From: Gymnogyps californianus
Lineage: Eukaryota > Chordata > Aves > Accipitriformes > Cathartidae
DNA: 64,000 nucleotides
Reading direction: 5' to 3'
NCBI RefSeq assembly: GCF_018139145.2
Contig: NC_059500.1
Location: 45,778,072-45,842,071 of the forward strand
In this document: positions 1 through 12,079 of the stretch, piece after piece
Numbering within the stretch: position 1 is the stretch's first letter
Layout: each line of letters starts with the position of its first letter
Notes under the pieces: generated by a model
Told to the model about the DNA's origin: nothing
What the model saw: only the letters and a program-made list of their open reading frames with translations
Database searches by the model: none
Program-made: the position numbers and the translations under genes

Positions 1-873
1 CTTCTCCTGAGGTCAAATTGGAGTAGATCTGTACAGATGATGCTTTAGAGAACCTTCTCCAACACATCAACATGCATTTTTAGGAATTAAAAGAAATTGG
101 GGCTCTAGAGGAGCAAGTGTGAAGAATTTCCCATTTACCTGAACATTAATAACCACAATAGTTTATACAGTTACTTTGTAACTTGGTTCTAAGGTCAGCT
201 GATACAGGATTTCAGAGGCAATTACAGTAAATGAAACTGTAGAATATCCCCATGAGGTAGTCTGAAGATACCTTTTCAAGATGCTTTTCTTTTTTTTTTC
301 TTTTTTTTCATTCCTCCTAACCCTAGAGCTGCCACATCGAGCAGCTGCTTTCTTTTTGACAATTCGTCACTCCTGAAAAATGTTTGCAAGCACTTTGGAT
401 AATTTCCAATTCATTCTTGCAGGAAATGAGGATTTGCTTCCTCACTTGGGATACCTGCTGCTAGGTTTATTCACTAATAAGCATGATAAATGTTTTAGCC
501 TTTGATCAGTGCTAAATTAACAAGTAAGCTCCATAGAAAAGAAGTCTTTGAGGCTCAGGGGCTCAAGACGGTGAATGAGTTGGAAATATGATTGATTGTG
601 TTGCTGTGAGAAATTTCCATAAAAAAACTTTTATCATGCTGTTATGTTCTGAACAATTAAATCAAAAGTGAAAGATATCTAGCCTCCAAAGAAGACAAGA
701 GGAAGGAGGAAGCAGATCAAACTTCACATGACTTTGTTTCAACATATATAGGTTGATTCTCCCAGAATGTTTTTTTTTGTTTTAATTATTTTTTGTCTGT
801 CGTAATTACTTGGAGGATTATTTTGCCACACTGGTCATTTTTATTGGAGATCTACACATCTTTCTTTTCCCAT
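1..873. other. Unique AT-rich DNA, no gene seen
   Basis: No ORF above chance length, RNA gene or recognisable transposon is visible here. A T-rich run interrupted by single C residues lies at about 284-313 and another T-rich stretch at about 770-795. Both are ordinary low-complexity sequence. Confidence 0.6.
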
Positions 874-1081
874 TGTACTGGGTCTGGCTGGGATGGAGTT
901 AGTTTTCCTCATAGTATCCCATATGGTGCTGTGCTTTAGGTTTGTGACCAAACCAGTATTGATAATTCACCAATGTTTTAGTTATTGCTGAACCCTGCTT
1001 GCACAGCATCAAGACATTATATGTTTTTCACTCTGTTTCTCCCAGGGTATAAGCTGGAGGTGGGCAAGAGGTGGGCACGAG
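874..1081 (+). mobile_element. 5' fragment of an avian endogenous-retrovirus LTR
   Basis: The fragment begins with the LTR terminus TGTACTGGGT and follows the same order of blocks as the complete LTR at 37624-38255: a GAGTTA-TTTTC block, GGTGCTGTG, a GTATTGATAA block and CAATGTTTTAG followed by TATTGCTGA. It ends in a GGTGGGCA-type U3 segment near 1081, after which the sequence becomes unique. The TATA, R and U5 parts are missing, so this is a truncated U3 region on the plus strand. Divergence from the copies at 15531 and 37624 suggests a related subfamily or an older insertion. No second end and no target-site duplication can be assigned. Confidence 0.72.
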
Positions 1082-4000
1082 AAATTTGGTAATTAACTTA
1101 CTTATCTGCTCAGATTTCATACTATTGTGACTGCAGTATCATAATCACTTATATGGGAAAGCTTTAGCATATCTAGCTTTGACACTGATAGCAATCTATT
1201 CATCACAGCGGGAGATTTGAAATGAATTGAAAAAAATTTCCTGAAAAGCCAAAAAATAAAGGCAGCCTCAGGCTAATATTTTCAGCAGGTATCGCCCACT
1301 CCTTTACAGGGTGTGGCAATGTCCTCAGAGGACGCTGAATTAATCTTCCTGGAAGACAACACCCTTCCCATCAAAGTTACGTACAGAAATACTCTTGTGA
1401 AATGGTAGCCCCCACCTTCCTGTATCACAAAGGTGTCTCTGGTTTTCTTTTTTCCTGTATATATACAATGCCCCAGTAACCTTGCCATCAGTGCAAATAT
1501 TCCTGATTTCTCTTTTTCTTCAAACAAAATGCCAGCAGCTAACATCCCTGTCTTCACTGCCATTCAGTAAGCTTACAGTGCAAGGCATAGACCACAGCCT
1601 GGTTCCACAGCCTTATGAGTGGGTACTTCCATTATTTTCATACCATCTTAACACCTCCCTGCACTCATTGGACTGGCATTACAAAGGACCCAGCCTAAAA
1701 CCATACTTGATTACAAATGTCCCTTCCCTTGAGGCCAGCTGTCAGAGGTTACTGTGGGAGGCATCTCGTAGCAGGCAAATCTGTGTACCTCTTTGCTCAC
1801 AGTTTCTTCTTAGAATATAAGACTGTCTTGGGAACAGAGACATGTATTTATCTTTCTTCCAGTCTTTGTAAACACTTGTCCTTTGTTTCAAGTCTTTGGT
1901 TTTTCCCTTGTTATCAAAAAAGCAGCTTTTCTTGACTTTGGCAGCAAGCTTAAGAGATTTTTAGTGTCAGTGTTTAGGTTCAGACTGGTATGAATCTGTT
2001 TTGTCTATCCTTTTTGCTTTTTCATCCTGTAAACAACACAATGTTGCCCTGAAAACTCTTTTTTTCTGCAATATCTTTCTTAGGAGAAAGCAAATATGGT
2101 TTTACACAGAATCTCACCTTGTACCTTTTTCTTTATACAGCAGTCTTTGGAACTCACAACATGGAATCTTTCACTGTCTGTATTAAGTCATGGTTGTATG
2201 TTATCTCTGGTAAAGTGAAATACATTATCCATTGGTGTATGTGAAAAGCACTGGGACAGGTTTGGGGAATGATTCCTATTTTCTTCACAGTCTCATTGGC
2301 ATTTTGTGCAAGAAGTAGTATTATTTTGCACAAATTTCATTTATTAAAATACGTAAAGATAGGAGGAGGAAAATCCTAAGGCACTATTCTTATTCTCACC
2401 CTATGAAAATCTGTGTCTTATCAATACACTTGTAGAAGTGAACTGGAGTTTTACAGTAGAAGACAACTCCAAGTTTTAAACGAATGAACCACAGGAATAC
2501 ATTGCTTTAAAGTGAGGTCTGTCAGATCAGCAACACTATTGACTCAATATTGAAATGCCCTGCCAGAAAACAGGAGTGGATATGGAGAGGAAAAAAAAGC
2601 AGAGATTGGAAACACCAGACTTAGGGGTGCTTATTTCCTAAAACACCACCATATGTGGAGATACGCACCATAGGTCAAACATTCAGCAGGTTAGACCAAT
2701 ATAATTTCACTGACATGAAGGCAAAGATGCATAGTCAAGCTGGAGCAAGATCTGACCATGTTTCTCCAATGAGAAAGAAAAGTATCAGGTGTGCACAAGT
2801 TATACAACAGAGTTCAGTGAAAGCTTAATAATCTCTCACGTTTTTGTGTCTTCAGAAACTCATTATTATACCTGGGAAAATGCAGCTTCAGCTTTTCTTC
2901 CTTCTTCCTTCTGTAACAATTTACAAAATAAAGTAGACACACATCAGAAAACTTCTTGTCAGTGCAACAAGCTGTGTATGCTGCCAAGCTGCAGCCTCTA
3001 GTCAATCATCTGTTTGTAGGCTTCCTTTTCCCTGCATACCAAAAAGCCCATTTCTCTTGCACTTGCCACACATTTGCTACTCGAGTCACTTTGGTCATGC
3101 ATATTTTTTCTTTAATTTTGCCAAAGCCATTGAGATTGCATATGTGCAGTTGGATACTGTACTTGACACTCATGAAAATATACTTCAGCTTCTTTTCATT
3201 TCCTAGGATTACATGAATGAAGCTCATTAGCTTGTTGCTGGCAGTCTTTTAAGTTAGCTTCATAAAACTTCAAAAAAAATCTCTGGAAGCTTTTAAAAGA
3301 ACAACAGTATCAGGTCTGACAGGACCTTTTAAATGTATCAAGTCTTGTTGTTTCGTATGCAGGAAAGTTATACAGTATTCAGAATCAAAAATATTCAAAA
3401 ACAAATTAAAAAGGATGAAACTTTTGTTTTGTTTTCAGCAGAGACCAGAGATTCTTGGAAGAAGGCACCTTGGCTAAGCGATGACTAATTTATGACTGCT
3501 TTAACAGGGACTTCATAGTAGTGCTATTTGTTCACGTACTTTGTCCCTTTGAAAATTCATTTTCACTGACTTGTTTTCCTTGGGATGATAAGGATGAAGC
3601 GTTCTTGGACTTATCTGAGAAAAATAGTTCCACAAGACCAGTTGATGTAATTTTCAACTGCACAAAGAGAATACATTTCAGTGACAAGTTGTCAGAAATG
3701 GAGCAAGCAACCAAACTTCTCCTTTGTTTGGGACCATCTTCTGCAGGTTAACGCTTTCCACAGAATCTTGACTCCTTTCAAGTCAATGGTCAAAAACCCA
3801 CTGACTTCAGGGTGTTCAGGATTTCTCAAAGAGAGCTGATAAATTAGTACACAAGAATATATTATAGTGTTTAATAATGAAATAACTAAGTATTCTTTGG
3901 AGCATATAACAACACTGAGCTGTTGAATCTAATGAATAATTTATGGAGTGGATCTCTTTTCCTCCACTGTCCAAATAAATCTTTTATTTTTTAATGCTGA

Positions 4001-7000
4001 AACAGTTTCAACATAAAGGACTTAAGGGTCTTCCTTACAAGGTGTGACAACTATGTGTTCAGCTCCTTTTAGACAGAATTAGATCCAGATTTTGTAGGAA
4101 CAGAATAAATGCTCTATTCACTGAACCTTGGTATATGAAGAAGAAGAAGAAGGTATGGCCACTATCTCTTCTGCATTTGTTTTTTGAGGAAGGGCTAGCT
4201 GAGACTCAAGACAAGGGTGTCAGGTTGTGCCTCCCAACTCAGAGTGGAAATATCACAAGGACGATGCTGAAATCCAAGAGATGGGCTCATTTTAACATAA
4301 ACATCCCTTCATCTGTTTTTAATGGCTAGTTCAGGCATATGCCAGTGCAGCCTGGTTTTACTGAGTTGATTGTTTCATGTGAATCCTGCTCTTGCCAAGC
4401 ATTGTACTTAGAGACTATATATAGGAAAAAGTACTGTGTGGAAATTTACATTCTGCTATGCTCAGCCTGTTAATATTTTAGGAGTCTGTGGATCTAGACC
4501 CATCTTATGCACCAGTGCAACGGAGGTGAGAGGCAGCTTCTTATGCCTCACAGTTCCAGCTGAGGAGATAAAGCTCTGACAAATGTACCAGCCAAATTCT
4601 ATTGCATGTCTGCCAAACATGTGCAAAACAGAATTCTTCAGAGGCTGAAAGTTAGGTGAAATTTTGGTGGTATTTTTAATGGAAACAGCAAATGTTGCTT
4701 TCCTGAAGCAAAGGACATCCATTGCTCAAATCCAGGATCTCCAAAATAATTTTTTTCAGTCATTTTATTACCATTATTACTGTTTTTACCACGGGCTAGC
4801 CAAATTAGCTATCCCAGTCTCAGAATGCAGGCAGTGATGTTTTACTCTGAATGATTAGCGATGATTAGGGCTCTAAACAGACAAAGGTAGGTTATTGTAT
4901 GTGGAAAATTTCAGGATAGCTTCTCCACGGACAGTAACACCAGCTGTACTGGATATATGACAATGCCTGGATGAATCTTCATCTCAGGTGTAACTTTTAT
5001 TTTCTTTGGGTACATTAGCAGCACTCAGATTTGAAGAGAGCTGTGTTGTTCAAACGGTTAGGCTCTATGGCATGAATGAATAAAGTAAGGTAGTAAGAAC
5101 AAGTGACAGTGTGTGACAAATCACTGCCATTTGTTTTTTTCTTGCTATCAAAAGACTAGTAGAGTGAGATGTATCTGGATACATTCAGAAGGAAATGGGA
5201 ATGTTCAGGTTTGAAAAGACCTTGTGAGCATATTTGAAGAAGAAAGGGAGAAAATAACATCAATGCTGAATTAATTTGATAAAACATAGTAGATTTTATA
5301 AGTCCAGGAGCTTCTCTGCAAAATAATCACTAACACTTGGAAGTGTCAAAGTGACATTTGTGTTGCTTATTGCTGCTTTCACCTGGAGACCCATATGTTT
5401 CTGACAATAGCAGTAGACTCTGTCACACACAAAGAAAGTTTACAATGTACAGTTTGAAAGAATAATGTTAACAACTTATAAATGTTAATACTTATTGATT
5501 CTCTTTCATAAGGTAATGTGTATTGTAGAGCATAGCTATTTTACACTACAAAGTTATAAGCATTATTTGGAACTATTTGGAGTGGATTGGCTTTGCTGAA
5601 TACCAAGTATTGAAAAACATTGAAGACAAAATGGACCTTGTACAGCATCATGTATCTTTAGCCACAGCTGATAAATTCTTGAAGTGAGGACTGGAGGTTT
5701 TTTCAGTAAATGGATTTTTTTTAATGTGTTTACCACATTCCCTTCTTGTTGTAAGTCATCGGTCCAGTATTAATCACTGTATGACTGAGTTATACCAGTT
5801 TGTTGGAGATGTGTAAATGTGCATGTGTGAAAGGAACACAGTTTTCCATTGCAGATGTGTTAATGGGCAACTAGATTATGATGATTAATTCTGCCTGATC
5901 TGGATTTATGAAGTGATGGTGAATATGATCTTAAGATTTATGCACTGTCCATGTATTATCTCTTGTGAACAGTTTTATGATGAGATAATTGGCCAATAAC
6001 TCAGCACTCTGATAGCCCAGGGAGATTAACTTTCAGTGTAATAAAGGACATTAAAAACCACGGGAAAAAAGTAGTCTTTTATTTAAAAGTATATAGAATA
6101 TGGGAATATTTGTATAAATGTGTGATTATTTTTCTGATGAGAATAGAGTACAGTAATATGTTCTTTTTTTTTTTTTTTTCCCATCGAAAATGCCCAGCAA
6201 TGGAAAACTGAGAGACTGAGTAAACATCAAGTTACAGATGATCAGATAAGTTCTATACTCTTCTGACTACTATTTGGATGACTTCTTCATTCAGGAATGG
6301 TAGTCAGATTTGCTTCTTTGTAAAGAAACTACAGGACTGACAGCACACAATAAATCATGTCTAACAACACGCTGAAAAACTGGCAAGAGACAGCTTGTAC
6401 AGTGACAAATACAGCTGACAACGAGCATATACATCTGTTTGGTAGGATTTATGAGAAAAGAATACAAACAAGGAGATGGGACTTAGCTTTACAACAGACA
6501 TTTGAAAGTCTTTTATTTATTTCTTACTAATAGCAAAAATGCAAGGAATATAAAAAGATCAGGCTAACAAAGAACTTTTTGGCATTTTAAACACAACTAG
6601 ATTATGAAGAGAAAGTGTAGATTAACATTTTGATTATCAGCTTCTATTTCAAATGCCAGATGAACTAATAAGAGAGTGATTCTAAAGCATACTGATTAAA
6701 GGATAGTCTGGTGCAGCTATTTTTAACACATATGTTCAGGTATAAATCAGTTTTGAATCCTACCTCCAAAGCTTGAAGTAAAAGAGTAACAAAAGTTCAT
6801 CCATTGTTCTTTGATGTAAAATGAAGTATCAAACCATTACTTCACTAAAGAAAAAAACTTTTATTATAATAAATGACTTTACAAGAAAGGTCATCAGATT
6901 CAAACTCTTTCATAATTAACTACTTCGTTATCTAGGTGAAATAATCAAGGTGCTGGCATAAAAATTATGGCTGAATTCTACTGAAATTATTAAGACTTAC

Positions 7001-8673
7001 TTGATATCATGTGTATTAAAAACTAGCAATGGTTTGGGTAAAGATAAACCTCTCTGTAAGTTTATTATTTTTTTGTCAAAGTAAATGTGCTAGATAAAAA
7101 TCAATTTTATGTTTACAGTATAAAAATTCTCACTGAAACTAGTAATGTGTTGATGTGTTACCTTTCTGAACAGCTAAAGTATATTGGAAAAGGTAGAAAT
7201 AGAAAGGAACCCAAAAATATCAAAAAACATCAAGAAGCTTCCACAGATAAATGAACATAGGTGTTTATTTTGTTTTGAGAGAAACAGATGAAAATATGAA
7301 TATGCTTAAGTTAATGTTTTATTAAACTGTAGCTCATAGCTACAAGACTCCAGTGAGGAGAAGAGTTCTGATAGATAAATAAAAATGGTTGAGGATTACA
7401 ATGAAATATAAGAATTTTCACAGGACAATTAGAATAGTTGAAACATGCAAAAGTGATAAAAAGCACTACCTCTGTCAGTTTAAGATGAAGTTTGCCTTAT
7501 GGACCAGTTGTTGACTATATCTTCGAAGATTTTTGCTCTTATTGTTGGAAAGAGCATTCTGTACATGAAATAGCCCACTGTTCTCTCCAGATATCATATT
7601 TCCTCTGGTTTTATAACTCCTAAGCAAAAGCTCCGCTAGCCAGGGACAGTGATCTAGTATAGCCCCACCAAAAAAATAATCTCTTCAAGTTCAGCATATG
7701 GTTTGGGGCTAGCATAGATGGGCTTATTGTGAAAGCTTCTGCCAAGCAAGGCTGTACGTGGGAAGACAATATTCCCTTGTTTCTGTTTGTCACCTTTCAA
7801 GAACACCATTTACTCAAAATCTCTTTATATATTTACATTTCTTAAGAACTTCTGAAAGAAAGAGATAATTTTATCAAAGGTACTGGTGATGTACTGTAGT
7901 TGAATAAGAAATTAAGGATGCTGCACTGGTGGTTTAAAAACTTCAGTTGTATAATCCACAAAACCAACAACGTATAAATGTTGAAAACGTCAGAGCCAAG
8001 CTCATCACAGCAAGAACTCTGCAAAAGGTGATTTAAAAGACACCAGGATAAAATGAGGCACCAGGATAAAATGAGGCACCTTGTGTTTAGTCTGCAAGAG
8101 CCTCACTGTGTGGAGGCAAGGTGAGGAAGGAATGTTATTCTTCTGAATTGTTGTCAGTTATGTCTGCCGTCAACATTTTCAGCCTCCTCATGACACTTTT
8201 ATTTTGACTTCCTCCAAGTTTTTTCAATGTAGTCAAATCAGTCAAATGTTATGTACAGTTAATTATGTGTAAGTGCTTAATTAATCTAACCACGTTATTT
8301 ATCTTGGAAAATCCCTTTGCAAACTTTGTAAAGAAAAAAAATGTATAAAATGCCTGCACAAACATTCATGTTCATGATGTCAGCCATTGTTCTTTTTTAT
8401 TTTTTACAGACATAGTAAAAGAATTTAACGTTCATTTGACATTCACATCTAATTTGAGACTGAAAATCTGAAGTACCTATCGTAAATTTCAAAAGAAAGT
8501 GAAAAACAATGTAAACCCTGCTGGTTGCTTTTAAATTTCATGCCACTCACAGAAAAGACTTCTTTGGACATTCCACAAATGCAAATTGCTGGATGATGAA
8601 GGTTTATACACAAATTCTCCTACTTAAATAAAAGGAATTTTATTTCCATCCTTGTAAAATCAAATAAATAGGT
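1082..8673. other. Unique intergenic or intronic DNA, no gene seen
   Basis: This 7.6-kb stretch holds only short chance ORFs on both strands, many of them opening on non-ATG codons. Low-complexity features include a GAA run at about 4137-4152 and a T16 run at 6164-6179. A T-rich splice acceptor-like signal near 3440 (GTTTTGTTTTCAG) is followed by stops within 17 codons in all three frames. Nothing supports a coding gene. Confidence 0.6.
8041..8080. repeat. 18-bp tandem duplication
   Basis: The unit CACCAGGATAAAATGAGG occurs twice without mismatch at 8041-8058 and 8059-8076, and the first four bases of a third copy follow. Two perfect copies suggest recent replication slippage. No function is implied. 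Confidence 0.9.
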
Positions 8674-8806
8674 CTCCATCCTTGTAGATATTCAAAATTC
8701 AACTGGGCAAGGCCCTGAGCAACCTCATCCAAGTTGCTCCTGCTCTGAGCAAAAATTGGACCAGATGACAACCTTAAGTCCCTCTGAATCTAAGTAACTC
8801 TGATTC
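8674..8806 (+). mobile_element. CR1 LINE 3'-end fragment
   Basis: The block order matches the last part of an avian CR1 element read on the plus strand: CATCCTTGTAGATATTCAAA, then CAACTGGGCAAGGCCCTGAGCA, then TGCTCTGAGCA, TTGGACCAGATGACA and a decayed AACTCTGATTC tail. These correspond to the 3' end of ORF2 and the short 3' UTR. A 12-bp direct repeat, TCCATCCTTGTA, sits at 8646-8657 and again at 8675-8686, which may be local slippage at the 5' junction. The copy is short and diverged, so it is non-functional. Confidence 0.75.
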
Positions 8807-11087
8807 CTAATTCTTTATGGGCTGTCACTTAACCATGCGTGACTCATTCACATTACACCATGTTGTAGTACTATGTCCCCATGGTTTAGGCTGAAATAAC
8901 TCTTGTTGTTTTGTTTTGTTTAGGATCAGTTTATATGGAATACTTTCAAATTCCTCACAACATTCTTCAGATTAAATTTTTCTTTGAGACTGGATATAAA
9001 AGTATAACTTCTGGGATCTTTTCAGCAATCATTAAAATAATAATCAGGCAGTTCATAAGTACAGACTTGCACAAATGAAGGGAAATATTAATAGGATATG
9101 TCTGTGGTTCAGGGTAGTATATAAGGAACAATCAAATACTGTTTCATTTACTGAGCTATTTTCATGGATGAAGACTCATCTTTAACTTGTGAGATTAAAA
9201 GTGTTTTCTTTAATACACATTGTTATTTATAATATAGGACAAAGCAACCAATGTCTAGACATATTCTTATTCCTTACTGTAACATTCTATTAAAGTAATG
9301 TTGTTTCCCAGACCAACAATCAAGGCCAGTACTGTGGCTTGCAATCCTGACTGCAGAAGTCCTCAGTGAGAAGCTGGCACTAAACTAACTTCAGTGCCAA
9401 TTTAATGAAGCAAGTGGCAATCTGTGGGAATGATTTTTTCATGTTGTTACAATCTGATCCTATTGGCTTTTTCTCCAACCGACTAGAGGCAGAATGTCAA
9501 CTTCTGGCAATATTAAGTAATAATCAAAAGGACGCATTAAGAAATTTCCCCTGTAGTGAGGATTAAGAACTTTGTGTAAGTTCATCTGGTGTCAGCACAC
9601 ATCACTATGAGAAACAAATTCCCAGACTTCTGTTCAGACACCATTGCTTAGCGATAGCAAAAGCAGCACACCAGCAATGCTAATAACACTAATAATCCTA
9701 CTAAGTAGGATAATATATATACACTCTAATGAAGCTCTAACATACATCAAAACTCAGAGGGAAGCATAATATGACATACTGGAAAATGTAGCTGAAAGAA
9801 CAGAACATAACTCCATCTGTCTTAGGAAATCTTTGGGCATTTAGAGAACTAGCTCAAAAACGTATTAGTATCAAATTTTACTAGATAGGGGGTGTGCTTA
9901 TTTGAGGATAACTCATCTGCTGAATTTGTTGAATAAAGGCAGAGGTAACTTTGATTCCTACCAGCCTAAGGAAAGTCTTTACTTTAGTTTTCTGGTAGCA
10001 AAATGAAAGCAGTCTTAAAAGCCTAGCACAATAACACACAAAAACTTACAGCAATAACATATGAATTTACAGGTGATAATATTTAGAGGTGATAATAAAA
10101 TCTTGGTTTTCAAACAGCATTACTAATTTTAGTGTTCTCAACTACTCTTCTGTTTTTGAATGTCCATAATATTTGCAAGTTGACACTAGAAATGTATTGT
10201 ATTGTTTGTTATATAGCCAGCTTTTGAAACTAGAAGATATGTAGCCAATGCAGGTATAAGATCTGCTGTCATTCAGAAAATTCAAAAAGGCGGTTTCTCT
10301 GGAGCAGCAGCTCCAGTCCAGCAGATGGCCCAGCTGTTTGGAATGTTTTCCCTTGACCATCCCTATTTCAACATGGCTTTTTACTCTATCCATGTTACAT
10401 GGTCATTTGGCATTGCTTGGCACTTAAAAGCTGGTGAGCTCTCTAAGGAGCCTAGAAACAATTTCATGTCTCCAAACTGAGGGTTACATCTTAATCTTGG
10501 CTGGCAACAAAACAGTAGTTTCCACATGAAGAACAGCAGCAATGACTGGAATTTGTTTAAGGGAACAGACGAAAAATCCCGACATTTTGTGGCACCTCCA
10601 GCTATCATCTCTTTTCAGCATTAAATATAGACAATATTACACAGAAAGAGTCAAGACTAATCTGTCCTTATCCACCAGTACTCAGAAAGTGCCTGATCTG
10701 GCTTTCTCAATCTCCTGCAGAAGCAAAAGTAGCAGTCAGGACAATTTTTCGCAAATCTATTAAATAACTTCTAAAACTGAAATATATAAAAATAACTTAA
10801 AAACTAAACCACTGAAATTGTTGAGAGAGAGTATAGACAGTATAACCACACTACTTCTCTCTCTGTGTATTTTTGTCTTCCTCTATTTTATTTGTCTTAA
10901 CCCCTTCTCATCCCTCATTTAAGTTTTGACTTTTCAGATAATAGGGTTTTAGGGGACATATGTAATTAGTGCAGGATTCCTTTCTGTAGATCATTTAACC
11001 TTTTTGGATCATTTGCATTTGTGGGTGTGCAGGTGCATCAACTGAATATGCTTGTTCAATAGCAAGTATGTAGAAACACAATGATTG

Positions 11088-11549
11088 ATGAATTTTGAGA
11101 GTAAACAATCGAAAAGTCCAATCTGTATTTCTTCAAATTGTCAGTGTGAGAAGCTAATGAAGAAAATCTTCTCCAGAAGAATTCCTGCAGTTTCTGATAC
11201 TGTACTGCTAGTTGGGTATCTGCCCCAAGCCCTGAAGACCTTTAAAGATCCTAGAAGACCCACAGAAGTCACTGTCATTGCTGCAAATCTCTCAACAGTC
11301 GGCAATATTTCAACTGAAGGAGCATTAGTCTTGGCTTGCCTTCCTCTCCCTACCAGCTCATTTAATTTCCATTCTTCAATCCTAATGTGCACTTGGGCGT
11401 CACAAAGTGGGATTCGCAGGAGCAGGATGGGGCAGGTAAATGTTGCACTGGTTGCTGATCCTGCTTTCTCTTCGGAAGGCTTCACCACAGGAAGATCAGA
11501 AAGAAATGTCTCCAGCATTTGCATCCAAAATATGAATTTTGGGAGTTAA
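11088..11549 (+). other. Unassigned ORF in a GC-richer island, coding status doubtful
   Basis: An ATG-initiated frame of 153 codons runs to a TAA at 11547-11549; a TTG lies one codon upstream. The translated product has no motif I recognise, no clear signal peptide and no transmembrane segment. The opposite strand is also open from 11141 to 11524 (127 codons). This shows that stops are locally rare because the island is less AT-rich than its surroundings, and it weakens the case for either frame. One or so ORFs of this length are expected by chance in 64 kb. It could be a decayed retrocopy, a conserved exon or nothing. I do not assign a function. Confidence 0.15.
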
Positions 11550-11903
11550 CACCAAATGTCAATCATTACCTCAGCAGCATAGCCAAGACAGAGCAATGCG
11601 AACGGTTTGGGGGCAGGAGGAGGGGACACCACTGAACGGCAGAGAGAAATCTGTAATACAGAAATACTGTAATGCTAATACAGTTAGGAACTGGTATGTG
11701 TGTACCTCTGACTCTGTTTTTTACAGGCAGCACTGGAGTTGTAAATAATGGAAAGATGCAAACTTTAGAAATACTTTTCTACGGCATTTGAGGGGGGGAG
11801 GAGAGGAGAAAACATCTGCCATTTTGAAGCCATGTGTGACTTTGAAATTATACTTTACATAAAATCAAATGCTAGTCAGGGAAGTGTATTTAAAGCAGGC
11901 CAC

Positions 11904-11921
11904 TTTTTTTTTTTTTTTTTT
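11904..11921. repeat. T18 homopolymer
   Basis: An uninterrupted run of 18 T residues follows GGCCAC and precedes AAAGAATG. No LINE or SINE body is visible next to it, so it is treated as simple sequence. Confidence 0.95.
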
Positions 11922-12054
11922 AAAGAATGATTTAAGGCCAAATTTTGTATTTTTCAGAATACAAAAAATTTGAAGATATTTTCTGTCTTCAAAAGTAGGA
12001 GCTTATCTATGATGCTTTTCTGTGTTTGAGGAATCTCAGAAAAGCTGTTATTTA

Positions 12055-12079
12055 ATGGTATGGTATGGCATGGCATGGG
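12055..12079. repeat. ATGGY pentanucleotide microsatellite
   Basis: Five consecutive pentamers are present: two ATGGT, two ATGGC and one ATGGG. It is a short interrupted microsatellite. Confidence 0.9.

Noticed and set aside
3443..3751. Strong acceptor at about 3440 followed by an ORF at 3521-3751.
   Set aside because: All three frames downstream of the acceptor stop within 17 codons, so the ORF is not continuous with it and no product is recognised.
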